NCBI RefSeq assembly: GCF_001942465.1
Contig: NZ_MKJY01000521.1
Location: 1-43,934 of the forward strand
Reading direction: 5' to 3'
DNA length: 43,934 nt
Source of the DNA: Actinomadura sp. CNU-125
GTDB lineage: Bacteria; Actinomycetota; Actinomycetes; Streptosporangiales; Streptosporangiaceae
The first letter of the stretch is position 1. Each line of letters starts with the position of its first letter. Position numbers and translations under genes: made by a program. Shown here one piece after another: positions 8,574 to 16,564 of the stretch. Under the pieces are notes generated by a model. The model worked only from the letters and a program-made list of their open reading frames with translations. It made no database searches and had not been told where the DNA came from.

Positions 8574-9295
8574 ACGCGACGATCGCGACGATCACCCTCC
8601 GGTCGATGCTCGGCCGGCGCCGCGCGCTGCTGCTGCTCGGGCTGCCCGCCATCCTGGTGGTGCTCGCGCTCGCATTGCGCCTGCGCATGACCGGCGGCGA
8701 CGCCGACCTGGACACCGCGACGCTCGTCCTGCAGCAGTTCGGGCTCGCGACGCTGCTGCCGCTGCTGGCGCTCATCGCCGGGACCGGCGTGATCGGCCCG
8801 GAGATCGACGACGGCCAGATCATGTACGTGCTGACCAAGCCGATCCCCCGGCAGGTGATCGTGCTGACGAAGCTGGTGGTCGCGATCCTGCTGGTCACGG
8901 CGTTCGCGGTGATCCCGACGCTGCTCGCCGGGGTGCTGCTGGCCGGGACGACCGCGGGCCTCACCGTCGCGTACACGGTCGGCGTCCTGGTCGGCGGCTT
9001 CGCCTACAGTTCGATCTTCGTGGCGCTCGCGGTGGCGAGCCGCAACGCCGTCACGATCGGCCTGCTGTACGCGCTGGTGTGGGAGTCGCTGCTGGCGAGC
9101 TTCGCGCCGGGCGCCAAGTCCGCGTCCGTCCAGGCGTGGGCCCTGTCGGTGACCGACTCGCTGACCTCGGCGACGATGGTGACGTCGTCGGTCGACCTGA
9201 CCCTCGCGATCGTCCTGCTGGTCGCGGTCACGGTCGTCGGCGCGTTCCTCGCGGTGTTCCGGCTGCGCGCCCTGTCGGTCGCGAGCGCCGAATAG
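8570..9295 (+). CDS. ABC-2 type permease (second)
   Basis: The 241-residue protein has six hydrophobic segments, beginning with a short basic N-terminus (LRSMLGRRRALLLLG) and including the GPEIDDGQIMYVLTKPIPR loop typical of ABC-2 permeases whose ATPase is of the CcmA type. The ATG overlaps the stop of the second ATPase by 4 bases. It closes the operon; the next gene is convergent and 2 bases away. Confidence 0.9.
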   Translation: MNATIATITLRSMLGRRRALLLLGLPAILVVLALALRLRMTGGDADLDTATLVLQQFGLATLLPLLALIAGTGVIGPEIDDGQIMYVLTKPIPRQVIVLTKLVVAILLVTAFAVIPTLLAGVLLAGTTAGLTVAYTVGVLVGGFAYSSIFVALAVASRNAVTIGLLYALVWESLLASFAPGAKSASVQAWALSVTDSLTSATMVTSSVDLTLAIVLLVAVTVVGAFLAVFRLRALSVASAE

Positions 9296-9297
9296 CG

Positions 9298-9714
9298 TTA
9301 CGCCCCGGGGCGGACGACCATCAGGACGGCGACGATCGTCCACAGCAGGTTGAAGATCCCGGTGGTCATCGCCAGCCGTCCCGCCGCCCCCTCGCCGGAC
9401 GCCTCCCCGGCCAGCACCCGCCCCTGGGCGGGGAGGACCGCGAACACCAGCAGCGCCGCGGCGGCCGCCGTCGCGGCGATCGACGCGAGCAGCCACGCCT
9501 GCGTCAGCACGCCCAGCGTCGCGCCCGTGGCGAACCCGAACACCGGAACCGCGACGCCGACCAGCGCGTAGTTCCGGCAGATCCGGTGCAGCAGCGCCAT
9601 GACCCCCGCGTTGCCCTCGCGGGCGTAGCGCGGGAACAGCGACCCCGCCACCGACACCGGCCCGATCGCCAGGATCGCCGCGAGCACGTGCAACGTCAGC
9701 AGTACCTCGGTCAT
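9298..9714 (-). CDS. DUF2269-like integral membrane protein
   Basis: The 138-residue product starts MTEVLLTLHVLAAILAIGPV and has four hydrophobic segments; the His in the first helix and the LFPRYAREGN loop fit the DUF2269 family. The start at 9714 is preceded on its strand by an AGGGAGAG site, whereas the longer frame would translate through the intergenic operator. It is divergent from the PadR gene at 9782 and shares a 67-base control region with it, so PadR control is likely. Function unknown. Confidence 0.8.
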   Translation of the reverse strand: MTEVLLTLHVLAAILAIGPVSVAGSLFPRYAREGNAGVMALLHRICRNYALVGVAVPVFGFATGATLGVLTQAWLLASIAATAAAAALLVFAVLPAQGRVLAGEASGEGAAGRLAMTTGIFNLLWTIVAVLMVVRPGA

Positions 9715-9743
9715 GATCTCTCCCTCTACGTACGCAACCAACA

Positions 9744-9774
9744 TATTGGCTACCAATACATAGCACGCTAAGCT
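9744..9774 (+). promoter_or_regulatory. PadR operator overlapping a leaderless promoter
   Basis: A palindrome TATTGG-CTA-CCAATA (9744-9758) lies between the divergent DUF2269 and PadR genes. A -35-like TTGGCT (9746-9751) overlaps it; 17 bases later is TAAGCT (9769-9774), a fair -10 box. Transcription would start at or within a base or two of the PadR ATG (9782), giving a leaderless mRNA. The lack of a ribosome binding site before 9782 supports this. Autoregulation by PadR is inferred. Confidence 0.6.
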
Positions 9775-9781
9775 GGCCGCC

Positions 9782-10111
9782 ATGAGGGGAGACGCGGTAC
9801 GGGGCCACCTGGACGCCCTGCTGCTCGCCGTGCTCGAATCCGGCCCGCTGCACGGGTACGCGATCATCACGGCCGTCCAGGAACGCAGCGACGGAGCCCT
9901 CGAACTGCGCACGGGCACCGTCTATCCGGCGCTCAACCGGCTGGAGCGCCTCGGGATGCTGACCGGCAGCTGGCAGTCCGTCGGCGCGCGCCGCCGCCGC
10001 TGCTACGAACTCACCGACAACGGGCGCCGCACCCTCGCCGGGGAGCGGACGGCCTGGCGCGAGTTCACCTCCGCGATCGGCGCCGTCCTCGAACCGAGGC
10101 CGTCCGCATGA
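9782..10111 (+). CDS. PadR family transcriptional regulator
   Basis: The 109-residue protein is a PadR winged helix: HLDALLLAVLESGPLHGYAI, then LRTGTVYPALNRLERLGML and RRRCYELTDNGRRTLAGE. PadR proteins are small dimeric repressors of adjacent efflux or stress genes. The stop overlaps the start of the next gene (ATGA at 10108), a pairing with a permease-prefix protein that recurs in actinobacteria. It likely controls itself and the divergent membrane gene. Confidence 0.93.
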   Translation: MRGDAVRGHLDALLLAVLESGPLHGYAIITAVQERSDGALELRTGTVYPALNRLERLGMLTGSWQSVGARRRRCYELTDNGRRTLAGERTAWREFTSAIGAVLEPRPSA

Positions 10112-10711
10112 CCATCGACGAGCACGTCGCCGCGCTCTCGGACGTCCTGCACGGCCCCGCCCGCACCAAGGACCGCATGCTCACCGAGGTGCGCGAGGGC
10201 CTGACCGACGCGGCCGACGCCCTCGCCGACGCGGGCCTGCCCGCGGACGCCGCCGCCCGCCGCGCCGTCCGCGACTTCGGCAGCGTCGACGACGTCGCAC
10301 CGAGCTTCCAGGACGAACTCACCGTCGCCCAGGCCCGCCGGACCGCCGTCACCGCCGCGCTCGGCGCTCCCGTCCTCCTGCTCTGCTGGCAGTTCGCGGG
10401 CGCCGACACCGGCGTGCTCTCGCACACCGCCCGGCTCGTGGGCGCCGTCGCCGCCGTCGCGGCCCTGCTGTGCGCCGGTTGCCTCGCCGCCACGGGCGCG
10501 TGGGCCGCACCCCGCGCCCTCCCGCGGACGGTCGCCTGGGCGGGGACGATCGCGGCGCGGCCCTCGGCGCGGCGCGATCGCGCTCACCGTCGCGTCCGCG
10601 CTCGCCGCGAACTGGACGCTCGCCGCACCGATCGCCGTCCTCACGCTGGTGTCGCACGCGAAGGTCGCGTCGTCCGCGCGGGCCTGCCGGCACTGCGTCC
10701 GCCTCGCCTGA
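10108..10711 (+). CDS. Permease-prefix domain membrane protein, frameshifted
   Basis: Residues 1-75 form the helical permease-prefix domain 1 pattern (MTIDEHVAALSDVLHGPART..., AARRAVRDFGSVDDVAPSFQ). Two hydrophobic segments follow (TAALGAPVLLLCWQFAG, LVGAVAAVAALLCAGCLAAT). Near 10560 the frame shifts; the continuing hydrophobic reading AIALTVASALAANWTLAAPI...VLTLVSHAK ends with Cys-containing ARACRHCVRLA at 10711. Intact it would be about 200 residues with four membrane helices. It is coupled to PadR and probably senses or modulates a membrane process; the function is unknown. Confidence 0.75.
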
Positions 10712-10717
10712 CGAACG

Positions 10718-12339
10718 TCACCGGAGGGCGTCGGCCCACCCGAGCAGGCGATCGAGGTGCGGGTCCGACGTCGCGACCGTGCGCGCGCGTCCGGCGACGA
10801 TCTCGCCGCTCGTCCCGTCGATCGTGATGAGCGCGCCGTCCGGGAGACCGAGGTCCGATGCCCCGACGACGGCCGGTCGGCCCAGCGAGCGCGCGACGAC
10901 CGCGGCGTGGCTCGTCGTCCCGCCGACCGCCGTGACGACGCCCGCCGCGGCGGCCAGCCCGTGCATGTCGAGCGGGGACGTGTACGGACGAACGAGGACG
11001 ACCGGCCCGTCCGCCGCCATGCGGACCGCGCCGTCGGGGGTGGTCGCCACCCGGCCCGTCGCGACGCCCGGAGAGGCGCCGATCCCCCGCGCGAGGACGT
11101 CCGGGGCGTCGAGCCTCGGCGCGCGCGCCCCCCGCAGGTCGTCCGGGGACACCCGCCCGACCGCCTCGCGCCGGTCGATCACCCCCTCCTCGACCAGCTC
11201 GACCGCGACCCGGACGGCCGCCCGCCCCGCGAACCCCCCGGGCCGGACCTGCAGCAACCACAGCGCGCCCGACTCGAAGGTGAACTCCACGTGGCACGCG
11301 TCGCGATAGCACTCCTCGACCCGATTCAAGGCGTCGACGAGCGCCGCCCACACCTCGGGCTCCCGCTCGGCCAGCGCGTCCAACCGCAGCGGACTCGCCC
11401 GTCCCGACACGACGTCGTCGCCCTGCCCGCCGAACAGCACCTCCCCGAACGGACCGGGCTCGCCGGTCCCCGGATCGCGGCTGAACGCGCGCCCGTGCCG
11501 CTGCGCCCGTCGCGATTGCCGAACACCATCGCCTGCACGATGACGGCCGTCCCGGACTCGTCCGGAATGCCGCGGATCATCCGATAGGTCCGCGCCCGCG
11601 GCGTGTTCCACGACGCGAACACTCCCCGCACGGCCAGCACAAGCTGCCCCCAGGCATCATCCGGCACCGCCGAACCCGCCCCGGCGGAGCCGGACGCTCG
11701 TTCCCGCGGCGCGCGGCCCTCGTCCGTCCCGTCGTCCGGTGCCTCAGGTCCGCGAGTTGCGTCGTCCGGCCGTGTTCCTAGCCCGGTGGCGGCGTCGAGG
11801 GAGCTCGGCGGCAGGCAAGTCCCCGCCCCGGCGGAGCCGGACGGTCGTTCCCGCGGCGCACCCCGCTCGTCCGTCCCGTCGTCCGTAGTCGCGGCGGGTG
11901 AGCCGGGCGTGGTCGCCGTCGCGGTGAAGGTCCTGTGGAGGCGGTCGCGTGAGTCGTGGGCGAAGCGGGGGTCGCCGGTTTCGGCGGCCAGGCCCGCCGT
12001 CGCGTCCGTCGTGAGGCCCAGGTTCAGGATCGTGTCCATCATGCCGGGCATCGACACCGCGCCGCCCGAGCGGACGGCGAGGACGAGCGGACGGTCCGGG
12101 CCGCCGAGGCGGCGGCCCGTGGCGGCTTCGAGGTCGGCGACGGCCGCCGCGAGTTCGGCGTCGAGGCCGTCGGGGAGGCGGCCGTCGCGCAGGAAGGCGC
12201 GGCACGCGGCGGTGCCGATGACGAACCCGGGCGGGACCGGGAGCCCGAGCCGCCGCAGCGTGATCAGGCCGTGGGCCTTGCCGCCGAGGACGGTCGCGGG
12301 CTCGTCGACGCCGGGCGCGAGGGGGCGGATCCAGGTCAT
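10718..12339 (-). CDS. PPDK-like ATP-grasp/phosphohistidine protein without C-terminal barrel, frameshifted
   Basis: Read from ATG 12339: VLGGKAHGLITLRRLGLPVPPGFVI and RSGGAVSMPGMMDTILNLG are pyruvate-phosphate dikinase ATP-grasp motifs, then SWNTPRARTYRMIRGIPD and AMVFGNRD. One base must be added near 11490 to continue with GTGRAFSRDPGTGEPGPFGE, QVRPG and the swivelling phosphohistidine motif GGTTSHAAVVARSLGRPA. The protein ends about 45 residues later, so the PEP/pyruvate TIM barrel of true PPDK (about 880 residues) is absent; corrected length is about 540. It has a 70-residue Gly/Ser/Arg linker holding a duplicated segment. Translation is coupled to the upstream gene (ATGA overlap). The final phosphate acceptor is unknown. 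Confidence 0.8.
11675..11885. repeat. In-frame 64-base direct repeat in the PPDK-like gene
   Basis: Copies at 11675-11738 and 11822-11885 differ at only a few bases and lie exactly 147 bases (49 codons) apart. They encode matching DDGTDE..APRER.SGSAGAG segments of the linker between the two ATP-grasp parts. The rest of the domain is undisturbed. Confidence 0.85.
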
Positions 12340-12908
12340 CGCGGGATGCCCAGCGTGACCAGCAGGTCTTCGTGCAGCTGGAACCACACGGTGTGGTAGC
12401 TGGCGAGGTCGTCGGTCACGTATCCCTGCTCTCCCGCGCGGGCGCGGGCGAGCGCGTGGGAGAGCCGGTCGCGGTACCGCTGGAAGCGGAACAGCGCCCC
12501 CGCCAGTTCGGCGCAGACGACGTCGGCGCGCAGGTGGAAGTCCCCGAGGGCCGCCAGCACGCGGGAGCGGTCGTCGGGCCGCAACTGCCACGCGGTGAAG
12601 AGGTCGAGGAGTTCCGGGTTGAGCACCATGAACTCGCCGTACGCCCTGGTCACGGTGGGGCGGACGCCCGCCGCGTCGAGCTCGTCGCGGATCCGTGCGG
12701 CGTCCGCCTCCCGTCCGGCGCCGGTGAGGCCCCACCCGCCGAACTCGCCGGGCTCGCGCGTGACGAGGCCCGCCACCGCGAGGTCGATCAGTTCGGATTC
12801 CACGTCGGGTTCGAGGAGCCCCGCCGCCTCGGCGAGGCGGCGGGCCCCCGCGACGCCAACGCAGCGCACGGTGTGGAGAACCAGCAGGTCGAGGCCTGTC
12901 ATGTGCAT
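12336..12908 (-). CDS. Winged-helix-like protein paired with the PPDK-like gene
   Basis: The 190-residue protein starts LDLLVLHTVRCVGVAGARRLAEAAGL and goes on to VAGLVTREPGEFGGWGLTGAGREAD, which reads like a winged helix (helix, recognition helix, wing). The second half is helical and Leu/Arg-rich (PELLDLFTAWQLRPDDRSRVL...). I do not recognise a named family. It lies between the TetR gene and the PPDK-like gene in one operon; the start could be 12908 or 12902. It may be a regulator or partner of the phosphotransferase; this is inference from position. Confidence 0.65.
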   Translation of the reverse strand: MHMTGLDLLVLHTVRCVGVAGARRLAEAAGLLEPDVESELIDLAVAGLVTREPGEFGGWGLTGAGREADAARIRDELDAAGVRPTVTRAYGEFMVLNPELLDLFTAWQLRPDDRSRVLAALGDFHLRADVVCAELAGALFRFQRYRDRLSHALARARAGEQGYVTDDLASYHTVWFQLHEDLLVTLGIPR

Positions 12909-12909
12909 G

Positions 12910-13976
12910 TCATACCCGCGTTTCGTCGGTGGCGATGGTGTGCGTCGCGCCGCGGCCGTCCGCGCGCGCGACGATCTCGCCCGCCCGGACCCGTACCGCG
13001 ACCTCGGTGTCGTCGCCCGGTTCGGCGACCCCGGCGGCGGCCGCCGCCGTGCCGTCCTCGTCGAGGACGAGGCGCAGGCGCGGCCACGCGTCCGGTGCGA
13101 ACGTGCGCCGAAGGCAGCGGGTGAGGTCGCCGACGCGGAGCCGGACGAGCCGTCCGATCTCGGCCGGGTCGGCGGTCACGACCGCCACGGTGACCCGGTC
13201 GCCGGGCCGGGCGGCGCGGACGGCCTCCTCCGCCGCCCGCAGCCGTCCGCGCCGAGGACGCTCGACGATGCCGTCGCCGTCGAGCCCGGTCGGGCGGCCG
13301 GTGATCTCGTCCGTCAGTTCGCCGGGCGGCTCCCAGGTTTCCTGGACGGCCGCGGCGGGGGCGGCGTAGGGCAGGTGCGGCGGGTCGAAGGTGTCGGCGA
13401 GGTCGAGTCCGGCCAGGTGGCGGCAGGCGCGCGCGACGTCGAACGGGTCGCCGAAACCGGGCGCGCGCCCGCGAGATGCCCGGAGCCGTTGAGCAGTGTC
13501 AGCACCAGCTCGGCCAGCCGCACCCGCCGGACGCGCGGCGCGTACGACTCCAGCGCGAGCCCGAGCAGGAGCGCCTCCAGCCACGTGACCTGCGCGAGCG
13601 CGGCGCGTCCGCGGTCGTCGTCGAACAGTCCGGCGGTGGCGAGCAGCCGCAGTCCGGCGCCCGCGGGCGAGTCGCCGCTGAGCGGCAGCCGTTCGAGCCA
13701 GCCGCGGGCGAACGAGCCGAGCGCGTCGGCGGGCCCGTCGGCGGGCGGCGCCTCGGTCGTCGCGGTGTCGTCGAGGGAGTCGACCAGGACGGCCAGGTAC
13801 AGCGCGCGCTTGCTCGGGAAGTTCGAGTAGACCGCCCCCCGGGTGAGCTCCGCGCGTTCCGCGATCCGGTCGATCTTCGCGTCGGCGTATCCGCGCTCGG
13901 CGAACTCCGCCCGCGCCGCGACCAGTACGGACGCCCGCGTCCGCTCCTGCTGCTGGGCCCGTGTGAGCCTGGCCAT
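12910..13976 (-). CDS. TetR family regulator with long C-terminal extension, frameshifted
   Basis: The N-terminal 60 residues are a clear TetR domain (SVLVAARAEFAERGYADAKIDRIAERAELTRGAVYSNFPSKRALY, here quoted by its span 16-60 with the key TRGAVYSNFPSK helix). The sensor region continues to about residue 168, where one base is missing in a C run (about 13460 on the plus strand). The corrected frame runs GFGDPFDVARACRHLAGLDL and on for a further 170 residues to 12910, giving about 355 residues, far more than the usual 190-220. It faces the DrrAB-like operon across a palindromic spacer and is followed by two genes in its own operon. Confidence 0.8.
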
Positions 13977-14021
13977 CGCCCCGCCCCCTTTGCTCCGTCG
14001 GCCCGCCTAAGATACTTTCAC

Positions 14022-14042
14022 CATCCGGATGATGCCAACATC
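14022..14042. promoter_or_regulatory. Palindromic operator between TetR and the DrrAB-like operon
   Basis: CATCCGGATG (14022-14031) is a perfect 10-base palindrome. It is followed by GATG-CCAA-CATC (14031-14042), a second inverted repeat sharing its last bases. Their place between the divergent starts (13976 and 14062) suggests binding of the neighbouring TetR protein. Confidence 0.5.
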
Positions 14043-14061
14043 TGAATGTCGGGAGCATGTG

Positions 14062-15009
14062 GTGAGCGAGCACGGTTTCGAAACCGAGGGCCTGGTCAGA
14101 CGGTTCGGCGGGACGACGGCGCTCGACGGCGTCGATCTCGCCGCCGGACGCGGGCGCGTGCTGGGCCTGCTCGGGCCCAACGGCGCTGGGAAGACGACCG
14201 TGATCCGGATCCTCGCGACGCTGCTGCGGCCGGACGCCGGGCGCGCCGCCGTCGCGGGGTTCGACGTGGTGCGCAGTCCGGCCCGGGTCCGGGAGCGGAT
14301 CGCGCTGTCGGGCCAGCACACGAGCGTCGACGAGGAGCTGACCGGACGAGCGAACCTGATCATGATCGGGGGGCTCCTCGATCTGCCCCGCCGCCGCGCC
14401 GCGGAGCGGGCGGGCGAACTGCTCGGACGGTTCGGCCTCGACGAGGCCGCGGACCGTCCCGTCGCCGGGTACTCGGGCGGGATGCGCCGCCGCCTCGACC
14501 TGGCGGCGAGCCTCGTCGGACGTCCCGAGGTCGTGTTCCTCGACGAGCCGTCCGCCGGACTCGACCCCGGCAAACGGGACGAACTATGGCAGCTCATCCG
14601 GGACCTCGCGGCCGACGGCGTCACCGTCCTGCTGACCACCCAGTACCTGGAGGAGGCCGACGCGCTCGCCGACACGATCACGGTCATCGACGCCGGACGG
14701 GTCGTGGCCGCCGGGCCGCCCGCCGAGCTGAAGCGGCGGATCGGCGGGCACACGATCGCCGTCCGGCTCGACGATCCCGCCGACGCCGGACGGGCGGCGG
14801 CGATCCTCGCCGCGGTCGCCGGGCGCGCCCCCGAACTCGCCGCCCGCACCGAACTGGCCGTCCCGGTGACCGGCGCCGACGCCCTCTTCGAGACGACCGC
14901 GCGGTTCCGCGAGGAGCGCATCGGCGTCGCCGAACTGTCCCTGCGGCTGCCCAGCCTCGACGAGGTGTTCCACGCCCTGACCGACGACTCCGCGAAGGCG
15001 GCACGATGA
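14062..15009 (+). CDS. DrrA-like ABC exporter ATP-binding protein
   Basis: The 315-residue ATPase has Walker A GPNGAGKTT (residues 38-46), signature YSGGMRRRLDLA, Walker B VVFLDEPSAGLDP and the TTQYLEEADALAD switch typical of the daunorubicin-resistance DrrA group. The last 90 residues form the DrrA-type C-terminal domain (LPSLDEVFHALT). GTG 14062 is chosen for its GGGAG site at 14051-14055; an ATG at 14029 lies inside the operator. It is coupled to the permease by an ATGA overlap. It probably exports a hydrophobic drug or lipid-like compound under TetR control. Confidence 0.9.
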   Translation: MSEHGFETEGLVRRFGGTTALDGVDLAAGRGRVLGLLGPNGAGKTTVIRILATLLRPDAGRAAVAGFDVVRSPARVRERIALSGQHTSVDEELTGRANLIMIGGLLDLPRRRAAERAGELLGRFGLDEAADRPVAGYSGGMRRRLDLAASLVGRPEVVFLDEPSAGLDPGKRDELWQLIRDLAADGVTVLLTTQYLEEADALADTITVIDAGRVVAAGPPAELKRRIGGHTIAVRLDDPADAGRAAAILAAVAGRAPELAARTELAVPVTGADALFETTARFREERIGVAELSLRLPSLDEVFHALTDDSAKAAR

Positions 15010-15767
15010 CGCGCACCGTCCGGCACAGCCTGATCCTCGCCCGCCGGAGCCTGGCCAAGACGAAACGCAACCCGGGCCCCGTCGTCAACGGCATCGTGTC
15101 GCCCGCGCTGTTCCTGGTCCTGTTCCTCTACCTGTTCGGACGGCCGGTCGCGGGTTCCACGGGCGACTACCTGCAGTACCTCTTCCCCGGCATCGTCGTC
15201 ATGGGCGCGGCGCTGGCCGGGCTGGTCTCCACCGGCACGAACATCAACCTCGACCTCAAGAACGGCGTGACCGACCGGTTCCGCAGCATGCCGATCAGCC
15301 GCCTCGCGCCCCTCCTCGGGTCCGTTCTGGCCGACTTCGTCCGGTACGTGTTCGCCGTCGCCGTCCTGTTCGTCCTCGGCGTCGCGCTGGGTTTCCGCAC
15401 CGGGGGCGGCATCGCCGCCGCGTTCGCCGCCGCGGGCCTGGCCGTCCTGTTCGGCTTCTGCCTGAGCTGGGTGACCGTGCTGTTCGGCGTGCTGGTCAAG
15501 GACGCCGGGGCCGTCCTGGCGTTCAGCTTCATCACCTTCCTGCCCCTCCAGCTCGGCACCAGCCTCGCCACCCCGACCGGGGACCTCCCGGGCTGGCTGA
15601 GCGCGTGGGCCGGCGTCAACCCGGTCACCCACGTCATGGACGCCTGCCGCGCCCTCCTCAACGGGACTCCGGTCGGCGGCACGGTCACCACCACGCTGAT
15701 CTGGTGCGCCGCCCTGTTCCTGGTGTTCTGCCCCCTGGCGGTCCGCGCCTACGGCCGCCCGCAGTGA
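15006..15767 (+). CDS. DrrB-like ABC-2 permease
   Basis: The 253-residue protein starts with a short basic N-terminus and has six hydrophobic segments. It carries the DrrB-type DYLQYLFPGIVVMGAALAG and NGVTDRFRSMPISRLAPLLG motifs and the AGVNPVTHVMDACRALLNG segment near the C-terminus. Its start overlaps the stop of the ATPase. The two genes form a complete drug-type exporter. Confidence 0.93.
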   Translation: MTRTVRHSLILARRSLAKTKRNPGPVVNGIVSPALFLVLFLYLFGRPVAGSTGDYLQYLFPGIVVMGAALAGLVSTGTNINLDLKNGVTDRFRSMPISRLAPLLGSVLADFVRYVFAVAVLFVLGVALGFRTGGGIAAAFAAAGLAVLFGFCLSWVTVLFGVLVKDAGAVLAFSFITFLPLQLGTSLATPTGDLPGWLSAWAGVNPVTHVMDACRALLNGTPVGGTVTTTLIWCAALFLVFCPLAVRAYGRPQ

Positions 15768-16451
15768 TCAGGACGGGACGCCCGCGCGTTCGGCCTCGAT
15801 CCCGTTGAGCAGCGCGCGGAGCCCGTACTCGAACGTCTCCTCGGGCGCGCCCGCGTAGTCGGCCGCCGCGGGCGCGTCCAGCCGGGCGCGCAGCCGCGGG
15901 AACCGCGCCGCGACCTCGGCCGCCTTCTCCATCGTGTCTCGCATGACGGCCTCGGCGTCCTTGCCGCCCCGGGTGAGCCGCATGGTCAGCGAAACCGTGG
16001 CGGAGGCGCCGAGGACGTTGCCCAGCACGTACGTGAACACGGCCGCCGCCGCGCGGTCGGCCTGCGCGCCGGTGAAGCCGCCCGACTCGTAGACGGCGAG
16101 GCAGTGGTCGTCGTACCGGGCCTTGCCCTCGCCGTAGAACAGGTGCGACCCGAACGCCTGGACGAGCCAGGGATGCCGCTCGAACATGGCGTGCAGGCCG
16201 ACGGCCAGCGCCGTCGCCGCGTCCCGCCAGCCGAGCGCGTCCGGGTCGGCGAACTCGATCTCGTCCCACACCCGGTCGCCGGCCAGCAGCAGCAGGTCGT
16301 CCTTGTTCTTGACGTGCCAGTACACGGCGGTCGCGGCCGCGTTGAGGCGTTTGCCGAGGTTGCGCATGTTCAGGCCGTCGAGGCCCTCCTCGTCGAGCAG
16401 TTCGACGGCGGTCCGGACGATCTGTTCGCGGGTGAGGCTGTCGCGCGGCAT
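15768..16451 (-). CDS. TetR family repressor with TetR_C-type domain
   Basis: The 227-residue protein has the HTH at residues 5-50 (REQIVRTAVELLDEEGLDGL, with AAATAVYWHVKNKDDLL as recognition part), as in tetracycline-repressor-like members that read YWHVKNK. The C-terminal half resembles the TetR_C ligand domain (RHPWLVQAFGSH, FTYVLGNVLGASATVSL). ATG 16451 is preferred to a GTG two codons earlier. It is divergent from the membrane gene at 16565; the three repeats between them are its likely operators. The ligand is unknown. Confidence 0.9.
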   Translation of the reverse strand: MPRDSLTREQIVRTAVELLDEEGLDGLNMRNLGKRLNAAATAVYWHVKNKDDLLLLAGDRVWDEIEFADPDALGWRDAATALAVGLHAMFERHPWLVQAFGSHLFYGEGKARYDDHCLAVYESGGFTGAQADRAAAAVFTYVLGNVLGASATVSLTMRLTRGGKDAEAVMRDTMEKAAEVAARFPRLRARLDAPAAADYAGAPEETFEYGLRALLNGIEAERAGVPS

Positions 16452-16472
16452 GACCACACGATAGGGCGCGCC

Positions 16473-16543
16473 TGAACTTAGTTCAAGAAACCTCTTGCAC
16501 TTAGTTCAAGTCGGTGCCTACAGTGCTCTTGCACTTAGTTCAA
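16473..16543. promoter_or_regulatory. Three TetR operator copies with embedded promoter
   Basis: Site 1, TGAAC-TTA-GTTCA (16473-16485), is a perfect palindrome. Sites 2 (16495-16509) and 3 (16529-16543) are both TTGCAC-TTA-GTTCAA, one base off perfect. Site starts are spaced 23 and 34 bases apart. TTGCAC (16495-16500) can be the -35 box and TACAGT (16519-16524) the -10 box, 18 bases apart, with a start near 16531 inside site 3. Binding would block the gene at 16565 directly; site 1 lies nearest the repressor gene. Confidence 0.75.
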
Positions 16544-16564
16544 GAGCCTTCGAGAGGAACCCCC

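Noticed and set aside
9079..9771. 230-residue frame across the permease end and DUF2269 gene
   Set aside because: Arg/Gly/His-rich, and it covers two real genes on different strands.
10470..11587. Plus-strand frames through the PPDK-like gene
   Set aside because: No motifs, and the minus-strand phosphohistidine motif is clear.
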